Of a stretch of DNA of 14,773 bases, positions 1-10,700 are shown piece after piece (within the stretch, counting starts at the first letter, position 1; the number at the start of each line of letters is the position of its first letter). The position numbers and the translations under genes were made by a program. The notes beneath the pieces were generated by a model. That model was given only the letters and a program-made list of their open reading frames with translations, was not told the origin of the DNA and ran no database searches. Origin of the DNA: an uncultured Clostridium sp. (GTDB lineage Bacteria; Bacillota; Clostridia; Christensenellales; Pumilibacteraceae); contig USKH01000010.1 of the NCBI GenBank assembly GCA_900555125.1, forward strand, positions 1 through 14,773, given 5' to 3'.

Positions 1-1860
1 GGCAATAACGTTTGCTCCTTCGACTTTAAGGATGAATTCGACTATTTCAAAGTTGAGTTCGTTGTCTTCGGCAACCAGAACGTTGCAGCCCGCAAGTTTT
101 TTTCCGTCGGGCTCCGAAGGAAGGTCGGGCGCGAGTTTATTTTCTTCATCGAGAGTTTCAAACGAGAGATCCACGGTAAAAGAAGTGCCTTCGCCCTTTT
201 TGCTGTACACCGAAATAGTCCCGCCCGCGCTTTCAACAAGTTTTTTGACTATCGAAAGTCCCAGTCCCACGCCTTCGGACATATTCCCGTGAAAGCGTTT
301 TTCCTGCGAAAACGGCTCGTACATAATTTTGACAAATTGTTCGTCCATACCAATACCGGTGTCCGCGCATACGAATCGGAACGACGCGCGGCCTTCTTTA
401 AATCCTGTTTCGCGGCACGAAACAAGCACGCTGCCGTTGGGCTTGTTGTACTTGATGGCGTTGGTGATAAGATTCATAAAAATTCGTTTAAGCTGAACCT
501 TTCCTCCCCAAAGATTGTCGTGCGTAATGCTCCACGGTTCTGCCGACATAGTGATTCCGTGTTCCTTTGCCTGAAATGACATAAGCGTCATGATTTCGTT
601 CAGCAAATCGGTGAAAACAAACTGTTCGTCCTTCCATTCCATCTCGTCCGCCTGCAATTTACTCATATCCAAAACGTCGTTTACAAGATCGAGCAGATAT
701 CCGGATGCACCCCATATTTTCTCGCGGCACTCTTTCTGTTTTTCCGGGTCGTCGTAATAATATTCGCCTATCTGAACCATTCCGCGAATGCCGTTTATAG
801 GCGTTCGTATATCGTGACTCATACGGCGCAAAAAGTCGGTTTTGACTTCGTTTGCGCGAATAGCGTCGTTTGCAAGTCTTTCTTTTTCTTTTTTGTAAAT
901 TTCGTCTTGTTTTTCCTGTTCGAGATGGCGTATCTGCAGCATCCTCTGACGCACTATCAACAATACGACAACGAAAACCAGATATAAAGACAATGTGTAC
1001 GACATTATGAGCGAACGATTGGTGAAAACTTCCGATTCGGGCAGATATGCGTAAATAAAATATTTTTGCGTGCTTGTGCGCATGCCGTAATATACGTCGT
1101 CCTCTTTTACTTTTATAAGAGTATCTCTTTCCCGGAACAATCTGATTTTGCGTACGACAGAACATTGTTTGGCAAGAGTGCCTTCTTTTTCGGGAAAGTT
1201 GGACGCTATAACCGTCGTGCCGTCGGTAACGACAATAACTCCGTCCCGCTCGAAACTGTATCCGTGCAAAAGCGTTTCCAACGAAAGTTGCGCGCCCTCA
1301 ACCACGTCCATACGGTGACGTCTGTAACAAAGCACCGCTCCTTTTTTATCGGAACGTGCAACCATGGCATAATCGTAATAATATCCGTCGCTGCCCGTAT
1401 ATCTCTCCGAATAACTTTTGTTGGGATTAGCGGATATGTTACTGAATTTTTGAGTTATTCTATACCAGTCTTCGGCTTTTATGCCGTCATTACTGTAATA
1501 CAGTGTTTTCGACGAGTCCGTTAGGTCGGTAACGAGAAACCCGGTCAATCTTTTTTTCAAAACCACGTCTCTTAAATATTCTGGCGTACAATTCTCACCT
1601 AATTTTTGGTCTTTCCTTATTTCGATGGCGGTGTCTATCAGATCGTACAATGCTTTGGTAGTTTCCCCCGAGGCAATCTCTTCGTATCGGACGCACTGTT
1701 TTTTTACGTACGACAAAATAGTGTTCATTCTGTTTTTGGTATCGTTTTTATCCGTCTCGGTGGTTACGACGGAAACAAACACCGTAATAATCAGTCCGAC
1801 CAGTATCAGAATAGAAACCAGACGTATAAGTAATCTGGCGTCACGACTGTTTTCTTTCAT
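1..1860 (-). CDS. Hybrid sensor histidine kinase, C-terminus cut by window edge
   Basis: The reading frame stays open for 620 codons to the left edge, so the protein is incomplete. Membrane segments lie near residues 10-32 and 284-303 and enclose about 250 extracytoplasmic residues, a size that fits a Cache-like sensor domain, though I cannot name the family. A short coiled linker (about 305-340) leads to the dimerisation/phosphoacceptor helix with MSHDIRTPINGI, phospho-accepting His349. The ATPase domain has the N-box NLITNAIKYN (463-472), G1 DTGIG (500-504) and G2 GVGLGL (530-535), so the kinase looks active. A receiver domain begins at VLVAEDN (594-600); its phospho-Asp lies outside the window. 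The role would be ligand-driven autophosphorylation and phosphotransfer to its own receiver. The ATG is separated by one base from the stop of the upstream solute-binding gene, so translation is probably coupled. Catalytic domains are sure; the ligand is unknown. Confidence 0.93.
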   Translation of the reverse strand, partial: MKENSRDARLLIRLVSILILVGLIITVFVSVVTTETDKNDTKNRMNTILSYVKKQCVRYEEIASGETTKALYDLIDTAIEIRKDQKLGENCTPEYLRDVVLKKRLTGFLVTDLTDSSKTLYYSNDGIKAEDWYRITQKFSNISANPNKSYSERYTGSDGYYYDYAMVARSDKKGAVLCYRRHRMDVVEGAQLSLETLLHGYSFERDGVIVVTDGTTVIASNFPEKEGTLAKQCSVVRKIRLFRERDTLIKVKEDDVYYGMRTSTQKYFIYAYLPESEVFTNRSLIMSYTLSLYLVFVVVLLIVRQRMLQIRHLEQEKQDEIYKKEKERLANDAIRANEVKTDFLRRMSHDIRTPINGIRGMVQIGEYYYDDPEKQKECREKIWGASGYLLDLVNDVLDMSKLQADEMEWKDEQFVFTDLLNEIMTLMSFQAKEHGITMSAEPWSITHDNLWGGKVQLKRIFMNLITNAIKYNKPNGSVLVSCRETGFKEGRASFRFVCADTGIGMDEQFVKIMYEPFSQEKRFHGNMSEGVGLGLSIVKKLVESAGGTISVYSKKGEGTSFTVDLSFETLDEENKLAPDLPSEPDGKKLAGCNVLVAEDNELNFEIVEFILKVEGANVIA

Positions 1861-1861
1861 A

Positions 1862-2677
1862 TCACACCGCCGTATAAGATTCGGGACCAAGTCCGTATTT
1901 TATTGCCACGCCCGCTATAAAACCGTTGTTTTTGATAATGGACAATGCCTGATTGAGCCGCGCTATCATGTCGGCGTGCGTATCTTTTTCAAAAGCAATG
2001 CCAAGCTGCACTTCGAGAAGCGGTTCATCCAGTATTTTTAACTTAACCGTGCTTGTTTTCATATACTCGAGGAGTGCCGTTTCATGCCCGGCAATGGCGT
2101 CGACATACCCTTCGCTTATCGACGCGAAAATCTGATTGAGTTCCGTAAAACAATAAATCATTCCTATTTTGGGGACAGCCGTTCTTCCGGAAGGGTTACC
2201 CGAAAAAATTTCGTCGGGCTTACTGGACGACTGAACGGCTATTCTCTTTCCTTCGAGATCGGCTATTTTCTCTATCGTACTGTCGGCGCGCACGGCTACC
2301 ACCTGCCTGCTGTTTAAGTAGGGATCGGACCAACTGTATTCGTTTTCTCTGCCCGTCCGCGAAAAACTGCCCCAAAGACAGTCTATCTTTCCTTCTTTCA
2401 GCAGCCTGTCTTTATCCGACCAGTCGATGTTCACGAACCGCGGCGTATAGCCCATTATTTTGCACACTTCCCTGGCGATTTCCACGTCTATTCCCGCAAA
2501 CTCTCCGTTTTCGTCGCAGAAAAAATACGGCGCGTAGTCGTCGCTGCCGATTACGAGTTCGGGCAGCGGGTCGTAAGTCTTGTCGAAGTCGCGGTCGACG
2601 CATGCGAAAAGAGGCGCGGTTGCAAAAGCAATCGACAACAACAATATTATTATTTTCCGCAGCGTGTTATTTTTCAT
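1862..2677 (-). CDS. Solute-binding lipoprotein (SBP_bac_3 family), no transporter nearby
   Basis: A 271-residue exported protein. The hydrophobic stretch at residues 8-25 ends in PLFAC, a plausible lipobox with Cys26 as lipidation site (Phe at -2 is not ideal). After a short linker comes a family-3 periplasmic binding domain: LVIGSDDYAPYFF, then GEFAGIDVEIAREVCKIMG, the typical first lobe of amino-acid binding proteins, then WSDPYLNSRQ and a second lobe with DLEGKRIAVQSSS. I chose the ATG at 2677 because it gives a compact signal peptide; a GAGG sits 11-12 bases upstream. An in-frame ATG at 2713 would add 12 charged residues. The chosen start overlaps the previous gene by 11 bases (ATGAAAAATAA). 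No ABC permease or ATPase gene is next to it; it sits between a c-di-GMP enzyme and a sensor kinase, which suggests a sensing rather than uptake role. Ligand is not predictable by eye. Confidence 0.88.
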   Translation of the reverse strand: MKNNTLRKIIILLLSIAFATAPLFACVDRDFDKTYDPLPELVIGSDDYAPYFFCDENGEFAGIDVEIAREVCKIMGYTPRFVNIDWSDKDRLLKEGKIDCLWGSFSRTGRENEYSWSDPYLNSRQVVAVRADSTIEKIADLEGKRIAVQSSSKPDEIFSGNPSGRTAVPKIGMIYCFTELNQIFASISEGYVDAIAGHETALLEYMKTSTVKLKILDEPLLEVQLGIAFEKDTHADMIARLNQALSIIKNNGFIAGVAIKYGLGPESYTAV

Positions 2678-4628
2678 TTCTCTGTTTTTCCTCGATTTCT
2701 TCTCCGCCCGCATTTTCTTCGGGACTACTCTCGGTTTCTATAAGACATTCGACCAGAAGCGGATTGAACGCCCCGCATTCGCCGTCCCGTATCATCTTTA
2801 TTGCCTTTTTGCGCGGATAGGCGGGTTTATACGGACGTTTGCTTATAAGCGCGTCGTACACGTCGCACACGGAAACAACCTGAGCGGAAACGGGAATATC
2901 GTCGCCTTTCAATCCGTCCGGATAACCTTTCCCGTCGTAACGCTCATGATGCCAGCGGCATATCTCCTTTGCGTACTTTATCAGCGGATCGTCGCTATAC
3001 GCGGGCATGTTGTTAAGCATTTCCTCTCCGATAATCGTGTGAGTTTTCATTGTTTCGAACTCTTCGGCGGTAAGCCTTCCTTTTTTGCCTACTATGTTTT
3101 TGTCGATTGCGACTTTTCCTATATCGTGAAGCGCGGATGCGGTGGAAATAAGTTCGATTTCACGTCCCGCAACGGCATATTTATCCGTTTTTACAATAAG
3201 ACGTTCCAGAAGGCGGCGGGACAAATCCAGCATGTGACCGGCGTGGTTACCGTCGCTTTCGTCCCCGTCGCGGAATTCGATTATCTGGCTTAAAATTTCC
3301 ACCAGCATCGTGCGGTTTTGCCATTTTTCGTTCGCCTCTTTTTCTATTTCACGTATCAGACTCTTTTGTCGGGAATACAAATTGACTGTGTTTGACACTC
3401 TGCGGTACACTACTCTTGCGTCAAACGGACGCGTGATATAGTCGGAAACGCCTTTTTCGTACGCCTCGCGTACGGAATTGTCCGATTCGTCGCCGGTTAT
3501 CGTAATTACAGGAATTTTTCCTATAAGGCGGTTGTCGTTGAGATAATTCAGAACGTCGAATCCGCTCATTCCGGGCATAATGAGATCAAGCAGAATAAGA
3601 GATATTTCCTCTCCCTCGCTTTTTATTTTCTCTATGCACTGTTCTCCGCTTGCGGCTTCGATTATTTCGTATTGGTTTTTCAGAATAGCGGACAGAATTT
3701 CGCGGTTTATGTCCGAATCGTCCACGATAAGCACTTTCTCGCTTGGACGTAACTCGTCAAGCGCGTCTTTTTTCATGTTTTCGGTAACAAAATAGTTTTT
3801 CTTCTTTTTTGCTCTGTACATAAACTGGTCGGCGCGACTGACCGCTTTTTTCACGATATCGTCCTCGCATATTATTCCGCCCGCGCTTACGGACGGCTTT
3901 ATTGCGGGATATCGGTCTATTACGATATGTCTTATCTCCTGACTTATATCGTAAAGACACCGAGAAAGCGATTCGCCGTTTATTCCGGGAATTATAAGCA
4001 AAAACTCGTCGCCGCCGTAACGAACGAGACGATCGGTACTACGTATGCATTTTTTAATTGCTCCGGCAACCGCTTTAAGCACTGCGTCTCCGGCGTCATG
4101 CCCGAACAAATCGTTATAAACCTTAAAGTCGTCGATGTCCAGCATAACTACTCCGCCCACAATAACGATGTTTGCGAGATTTTCTTCGTAATAGCGGCGG
4201 TTATGAGTTTCGGTGAGTGCGTCGACATAAGTTTTGACGTAATAATCGTTTATGGTTTCCGAATCGTTTATTCCGCCGAGATCGACAGGCATTTTTTCGT
4301 CGAAACGTTTAATCATTTCTATCACGTAAGGCTTGCCGTCTGCCTCGACGTAAGACGAAATGACCTGATACATTTTTCCGTCAACCCTTTCCAGCTTGGT
4401 AAACTGTTTTTTCTCGGCGAGAGCGCGGCAACTTATACAGTTGCGGCACGGCTTGCTTTTTTTCCATATTTCGTAGCACCTGGCTTCTCCGCTTTTATAG
4501 GAACAATCGGAAAATCCGGCGCAGACTTGATCCGCGCGCAGAATTCTCACCTCGGAAAAGACGTTTTCAAGCGTCTTTACTTCTTCTTTAAGCCGTTTTA
4601 AAGTAAGTTTTCTTACTTTTTCTTCCAT
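2667..4628 (-). CDS. GGDEF-receiver-HD-GYP c-di-GMP synthase/phosphodiesterase
   Basis: A 653-residue cytoplasmic protein with no membrane segment. Residues 1-130 form a sensor-like region with six cysteines (36, 42, 51, 61, 64, 67), including CYE and PCRNCISC. A GGDEF domain follows (about 133-285): NRRYYEE, the intact active-site loop GGDEF at 205-209, and an inhibitory I-site RSTD at 196-199 spaced five residues before it. A receiver domain (about 297-415) has acidic residues D303/D304 and phospho-Asp348 in LLDLIMPG, but the usual Lys before Pro is Arg400. The HD-GYP domain (about 440-630) has HD at 501-502 in HDIGK and HHERYDGKGYP at 560-570. Both catalytic centres look intact, so it may make or hydrolyse c-di-GMP depending on state. 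GGAGAG lies close upstream of the ATG, and a sigma-A-type promoter precedes it. It is the first gene of a three-gene unit. Confidence 0.95.
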   Translation of the reverse strand: MEEKVRKLTLKRLKEEVKTLENVFSEVRILRADQVCAGFSDCSYKSGEARCYEIWKKSKPCRNCISCRALAEKKQFTKLERVDGKMYQVISSYVEADGKPYVIEMIKRFDEKMPVDLGGINDSETINDYYVKTYVDALTETHNRRYYEENLANIVIVGGVVMLDIDDFKVYNDLFGHDAGDAVLKAVAGAIKKCIRSTDRLVRYGGDEFLLIIPGINGESLSRCLYDISQEIRHIVIDRYPAIKPSVSAGGIICEDDIVKKAVSRADQFMYRAKKKKNYFVTENMKKDALDELRPSEKVLIVDDSDINREILSAILKNQYEIIEAASGEQCIEKIKSEGEEISLILLDLIMPGMSGFDVLNYLNDNRLIGKIPVITITGDESDNSVREAYEKGVSDYITRPFDARVVYRRVSNTVNLYSRQKSLIREIEKEANEKWQNRTMLVEILSQIIEFRDGDESDGNHAGHMLDLSRRLLERLIVKTDKYAVAGREIELISTASALHDIGKVAIDKNIVGKKGRLTAEEFETMKTHTIIGEEMLNNMPAYSDDPLIKYAKEICRWHHERYDGKGYPDGLKGDDIPVSAQVVSVCDVYDALISKRPYKPAYPRKKAIKMIRDGECGAFNPLLVECLIETESSPEENAGGEEIEEKQRNEK

Positions 4629-4648
4629 TGCGCTCTCCGTTGAAAAGT

Positions 4649-4688
4649 AATAGCAAGCTACCGCGCGTAAAGCGTTTCGCCTGCTACT
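4649..4688. repeat. Inverted repeat just downstream of the -10 element
   Basis: On the minus strand AGTAGCAGGC and GCTTGCTATT can pair over ten positions, two of them G-T. The first arm begins directly after TATAAT, so most of it would lie upstream of or at the transcript start. A DNA-level operator is therefore more likely than an RNA hairpin. It is not followed by a T-run, so it is not a terminator for the gene to the right. Confidence 0.35.
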
Positions 4689-4717
4689 ATTATATCAGTC
4701 GATATGCTTTTTTGCAA
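4689..4717 (-). promoter_or_regulatory. Sigma-A-type promoter of the signalling operon
   Basis: Reading the minus strand, TTGCAA (4717-4712) and a perfect TATAAT (4694-4689) are separated by exactly 17 bases. The expected transcript start is near 4682, leaving a leader of about 50 bases before the ATG at 4628. The -35 matches consensus at four of six positions. This would drive the GGDEF/HD-GYP gene and the two genes coupled to it. Confidence 0.75.
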
Positions 4718-4726
4718 GCGCGCAAA
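4711..4726. repeat. Inverted repeat over the -35 element, possible operator
   Basis: TTTGC and GCAAA are perfect 5-bp arms with a 6-bp spacer, and they overlap the -35 hexamer of the promoter. Position suits a repressor or activator site, but the arms are short and could occur by chance. Confidence 0.3.
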
Positions 4727-4765
4727 CGGTTTTTTTCACGATTACGCGCATAATACAATAAGAAA

Positions 4766-7700
4766 TCAAAATTCTTGCTTATATATAATCAGGGCTTCGG
4801 CGGGCTGCTGAATATTTCTTGTTTCGATAAGAGAAACCGTATACCCCGAAAGGTCGCCCGTGACGTTGCAAACGCCTGCGGCAGCCGCATAATAAATCGC
4901 GTCGGTCGTGCGCACGACTTCTTTCCCGAATCCGTCGAAAACAACGTCGCCGATGTATCCGCCTGCGGTTTTTTCCACTCGCCACATATAGTAAACTCCT
5001 TTATGGCGATAATCGGTAACGTCAGGATCACGCTCGCCCGTTTTGATTAAATTAAACGTATTGCCGTTGTTGATTACCGAAAGTATTACCGCAGGATAAA
5101 GCGTAAACTCTTTTTCGTCCGCGGGCAGGTTTTCCATGGGCTTATCGGTTGCCAAAGCCGCAAGATCGCCGTGCGGAACGGTAATCGCATTATATTCGTA
5201 AGCACCGACGCTTGCCGTAACCGCGGTTGCCGACGTTATTCCGGCAAAATGGTTACTGTTGTTCGGAAGAGTTACGACAAGAATAAACTTTTCGGAGGTC
5301 GCGCCCTTTCTTTTTTCGGACGACAACGGTAAATTGTCTTTCATCGAAACAAACGACGAAATAGCGATTTCGCTTTTCGCGGACCCGAGCGTATACCCGC
5401 CCGACCACACCGTCGCGCCCTCGCGGACATAGAACAGGCGAAGCGAAGTTTTTGCGGGCAACGCTTCACTCAACAAAAATTTCACGTCGTTTTTAAGGTC
5501 GTTTTTGCCGTAATTTACGTTGTACGTAAGCGTAAATATGCCGTCCGTATACAATTTGTTTCCGTCGTAAAAAACTCCGTCTCCCACGTTGAATTCAAGG
5601 TTGTCGGCATATGCGACAATATAAATAAACCCGCTTTTATCCGCCATTTTTTCGGCGGATACGAAGTACCCGTTTTCCTGACTCGCAGGCACAAACAATC
5701 GGGTGATATTCGTAAACGTGCCGTCGATGTTTTTTGTAAAAGCGTCGAAACGCGGCTTTCCGGTCCATTTTTGACCCGGTTTCATGACAAAACCGAATCC
5801 GTTACGATCGTCGAGAGGCACCAGCGAGCCGTTTTGCAGCATGGACGACGAAAAAGTCGACGAAAATGCGATATTCCCGGGTGTTCTTACTATTACGTTA
5901 TAGGTCCAGCGCGCATAAAAACGCATGGTTCCGTTTACGCAAGAAACGCCGTCCGCCCGCATATCCTCGAAAGACTTGCCGTAAGACGAAATGTCCCCTG
6001 CACGATTTATCGGATAAAATCCCTGAAAATCGAATCCGTAACGATTGTCGATTATCTGTTTTTTCCACAGTTGAAAATCGTCGGTGTTTATGTCCGCAAA
6101 TTTTTCTCCCGCGGCGACCTCAAAGCTGTAAAACTCGTCGCTTCCGTAGTTGGACATGAACACGAGCGAATAAATCTTTCTGTATGAAACCGAAAAATGT
6201 ACTCCTCCGTTCTCGCTTGCAAAAGATATAAAATCCGCCGGCACTTCGACATTGTAGGCGTATTGTTCCGAAACGTCGCGCACTATGTCGAATAAGTATG
6301 TCGCATGCTCGAAAGCAAACGAATACGAACTCTCGCCGGGAACGCCGACGGCAGTCTGCGCTCCGACCGTTACGCTTATTTCCGGAACCAGACTATAACC
6401 GGGTTGCGGAGCAATGCGGATGCCGAATTTGCTGCCCATGACCATTTTCCTATCAAACGAAGCGGTTGCTCCCGCCAGACTTACCGAATAATCCACTTCC
6501 CGAACCACTTCGATATAAGCGGTTGTGGAAAGATTGCCTTTAAGGTCGCGGCAAGTAACCGGGAAACATCCGCTGCCGGTTACGTTGACGGTGCCGTTTT
6601 CGGTGACGTTCTGTCCTTCGTATATTGTTTCTACGACATACGAACGAGGCGCGGGGTAATCGTAGAAAAGCGTTTCGTTAAATCTTACTATATCGCCGCC
6701 GACGTACATATAGTGCGCGTTGCCGTCCGCGTCCGTATACGAATCGAGACAAGGCGTACCTTCGTCCGGCTGTATTTCTATTTTTGTAAGCTTATTGGGC
6801 ACAAACTCGAATATAACGCCGTACGTTGTATTTGCGTAATCGCATTCCATGACGATTATCGTGTTTTCGCGTACATTATCGTTCACATACATATACACCG
6901 ATTTTTTGACGTCCCTGTTGTTGCCGTCGTCAACGTAATTAAAGCCGACGTTTACTCTTCCGTTAAAAGCGGAAACTTCGACGGCGTTTGAGGGCTTTCG
7001 CGCCGTTATTGCCGACATGCGGGCCGATATATCGTCGCCGTATTCTGCGGGCGCCAACCCGGTAACGTCGTAAAAACGTACGTTTTGCGGCATATGCGCC
7101 TGCGTTCCGGGCTTTACTATAAATTTACCGACGGTATCCGGGTTGCCTGCATGCCGCCTGTAATACTTGTATTGCACTCCTTCAGGGCTTGTAACGGTGC
7201 CCGTTCTATCGCAATTTTCCTCGTTAACAACTGTGTTTTTATCATCGATGACGTCAAGCGAAAAATTCCCGGTTTCGCCGGCATTTACAACCGTTACCGG
7301 ATAACTGCACAAAAGATAGTCTGTATTTTCTATGGTGCAATATGCGCTGACGTATGCCACGCCTTCTTTTTTCGCTTCGGCATAATAGGGCGTGGACGAA
7401 CCCGATGTTATCGAAACCACGCTTTGGTCGCTGCTCCATATCGGAACGGGATAGTTGTACGTGGCAAGTGCCGAATATACCTGAGCTTTACCGTCGACCG
7501 TGTCTATCGTAAGCTTGTTTACGCCGTACGACACGAGATGAAGCGCGCAGTCCTCTCCCGCATAGTTGGCGTTACCGGAAGCAACGTAAGCCTTGTCCGT
7601 GCCTGCGGTCTCGCTTACGAAAAAGTTTTTATCGCCGGTCGTTACCTGACTTTTGGACGCGTAATGAATGCCCGCCTTATACGAACCTTTTCCTCCGCTC

Positions 7701-10700
7701 GATTCCAACGACGCGTTGGAATACGAACGGCTGACGTTGTACGAGCCTTTGACGCGCGACGCGATGCCTGCGGACGTAGCTATATTGGATTCGGAAACCG
7801 CTTTGACGTCGGTTTTCTGTACGAGAGAATTGTTTATATACGAGTTTTGCAGCAGTCCGGTTATGCCGCCCGCATATGCCTTTGCCGTTATGCTGGACGC
7901 CGTGACGGCGCTGTTTACAACAACGGCGTAGGAAAGATATGTTCCGTTGTGCCACCACATGCCGGCGACTATTCCGCCTGCGTAGGTCAGCATCTTGTTT
8001 TCGCCTATCGATTCTATCACGCTGTTTTTTACGGTAATATGTTCGATATACGTTTTTCGGGCCGCGTTGGGACTGGGTGTCGGATTGGCAAAAACGCCTA
8101 TAGCTCCGCCCACGTAAATATCGTACGTATCGTCGCCGGTTTGTTTGTCGCTGTACGCCTTGCCGGCTACGTGAATATATTCTGTTTTTGCGCCGCTAAG
8201 CAAAACCTTGTCCGCAAGTTTTCTCGTCCACAGTGCGCCTATAAGTCCTCCGACGCTTGCCGTATTGGGAGTATTGGAAGACTCGAAATATACTACCGAA
8301 TTTTCACGGGAATCGCCGGTTATCGAAATGTTTGCGAGAATACTGTCCGCCACCAATCCGAACGCACCGCCGACAAAGCCTTCGCTTTTAAGGTCGGCGT
8401 CACGGTTGGAAATATTTTTTGCGTTTTGCACTCCGTAAATGAAATGCGGCGTGCTTTTGCCTGTCGAGCCAACCGCCTCTGCATAATCTACGCTTACGTC
8501 CTTTATCGAAGTATAGCCGAGAACATATCCTATCGCGCCGCCCACGCAAATGTTGTTTCCAAGATCGCTCTGTAAACGATTATCTATGGACGAGAACGAA
8601 TATCCCGCCGCTTCGACATAAGAATAATCCGAATAGTACACCTTAAGATTGTCTATTTTTCCGTTTTGCGCGGGGCTGCTGTCATATCCGTTTATAGAAA
8701 ACACAGCCGCAGAAGTACTAAGCGCGCGTCCGGCAAAGCCACCGGCGTTTATGTCTCCTACCGCCGTAGACCCGACTTCGCGATAAGCTCTTATCCTTCC
8801 GTTGCCTATATGAAATTCGAAATCTTTTTCCTCATATCCTATCGGTAATCTCGAAGTATATCCGCCCGCGCAAACATTGTACAAGCAGTTTTTTCCGTTT
8901 GAGTCCACCGTCGAAGAAGAAGCCGACTGGACAGCCGTTACCGAATAGTCGTACCCGGCGGAAACAATCGCTCGTTTATTTCCGCCGCCGTCAATGTCGC
9001 CCGTGTTGAAGCAGTTATAACCGAACATTCCGCCGGCATATGCCGGACCTATTCCGTTCTGCACCGCTTTAACGTCCACGGCGTCGGCAAAAAGATATTG
9101 TATCTCGTCCTTTTGCGTTTCCGCTTTTCTTTCTATACTTATATAGCCGGCTCCTTCGGAAAAAATAAAGCCCACAGCTCCGCCGGCATAAACCGCGCCG
9201 GAAGAACTGCCGTCTTTGGTAGCCGCGTTAACGGCAAGTCGGTCTTCGCCTTGCACGGCTCCCCCTTTTGCGCGGGAGAAAAATATGTCGGAAAACAATA
9301 TTGTGTAAGACTCGTCCGCAACATCCTTCGAACGGTTTACCGTTCCTATAATGCCGCCCGCTACCGCCGCTGCCGAATTTGACATGGGATTGTCGGGATT
9401 GATGGCTGTTTTTGAAACCGACCCTTTATTATCGATAACCGCGTTTACGGAATAGTCTTTGGTTGCAATTATATTAACATTTCTGATTACCATTGAACGA
9501 GGCGCGCTTATTTCGGACAACGACGGATTGCCGAGGCTGACCGAGCCGACAAAACCGCCGGATATTGCCGAACCCGAAATGTCGCCCAGCGCATTTGCAA
9601 GAACAATCGCGCGCTGTCCCGAAACGGTAAAGCCGTCCACGCTTGCGTTTTCCAGAACTCCCGCAAAGCAACCGGCATTTACTCTTGCGCCGGCGCCGAA
9701 CGTAATACCCGAAATATCGTTAAACATTCCGTCGTATTCGGCATAACACCACCGGTCCACCGAAGACGAACAAATTCCGAACATTCCGCCTATATATTGA
9801 GACGCGTCATTGGTTCGGACGCCCACGGACACCGATGATTTAATTCCGTCGAGAACGACGTTTTTACCCAGCGTTCCCGCTATTCCGCCCGCATTGATTC
9901 TTTTTTCATGATTGGTTTCCGCCGGCGTTCCCACCGTATTAAGTCCGATAAAACCCCGCACGTCGGCTTGTCGTATAAGACAGGGCGAATTGCCGTCGCC
10001 GTAAACGTATGCGAAAAAGCCGTAATCGGCTATACGATTTGTTCCGCTTGCGACAGACGCAAACTCGTCGTAAACGGTCTTAGTTCTCGTCATGTTGAGC
10101 GTCACCGAAAATCCGTTGAAATCGAAACACCCGGAAAAAGGTTGTCCGCCCCTGAATCCCAACCCGAAAAACTCTTCGCTGCTCATGAAGATATTTGTAC
10201 CGAGGCGATAGTAGCCGTAACGGATTTTTGAAGCTGTTTGTTCTGTTTCTCCCAATCGGATATAATCTTCAGCCGTTCCTTTTCCGGCGAGAATACGCGC
10301 AACCGCAAGAACGTCTTCTTCTTTGGATAAAACGTAAGGGTTTCCGAAATATCTGCCCTTGTCCTCGGCAAAAGGCTGCGATGAGGTAACTTCTATGTTC
10401 AGCTCGCCGGAATTGGGGACGGTGAGCGTTACTACCGGCACGTCGTATGCGTTGCCGTTTATTTTCATGCCTGCAAAAAGCTCGCTTTCGTTTACTACCG
10501 TTACGGTAATCGTTCCGTTTTTCGGGACCGTATAACTTTTGCCGTCGGCGTCCTTTTTCACATTGTTGCCGGAAACGTACACGCTTACTTCTTTCCCTTC
10601 GGGTACGACAACTCTTACCGACGCCGAGAATGTTTTGTTTACCGAAAAACACACCGCAAGCAACGAAAAAAGAATGCTCAGCGTTATTAGACAAGCGATT

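Noticed and set aside
659..1165. Minus-strand frame of 168 codons inside the kinase region
   Set aside because: It overlaps the continuous histidine kinase frame in another phase and has the Arg-rich composition of a shadow frame.
2580..4601. Plus-strand open frames of 224 and 237 codons
   Set aside because: Antisense to the GGDEF/HD-GYP gene, whose catalytic motifs prove the minus-strand frame; no ribosome site or recognisable domain on the plus strand.
4629..4688. c-di-GMP riboswitch in the leader of the GGDEF/HD-GYP gene
   Set aside because: The leader is only about 50 bases and lacks the conserved core and two-helix layout of GEMM-type riboswitches.
4727..4765. Intrinsic terminator after the giant gene
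   Set aside because: The bases after the stop are A/T-rich with only a weak TTATGCGCGTAA near-palindrome and no stem plus T-run, so no terminator can be supported.
4766..5050. LPXTG or other sorting signal at the end of the giant protein
   Set aside because: No LPXTG-like motif, hydrophobic tail or basic end is present in the last 95 residues.
7085..8575. Long plus-strand open frame of 496 codons
   Set aside because: It lies wholly antisense to the giant secreted protein, has no ribosome site, and is rich in Arg, Val and Cys without domain pattern. It reflects codon bias of the true gene.
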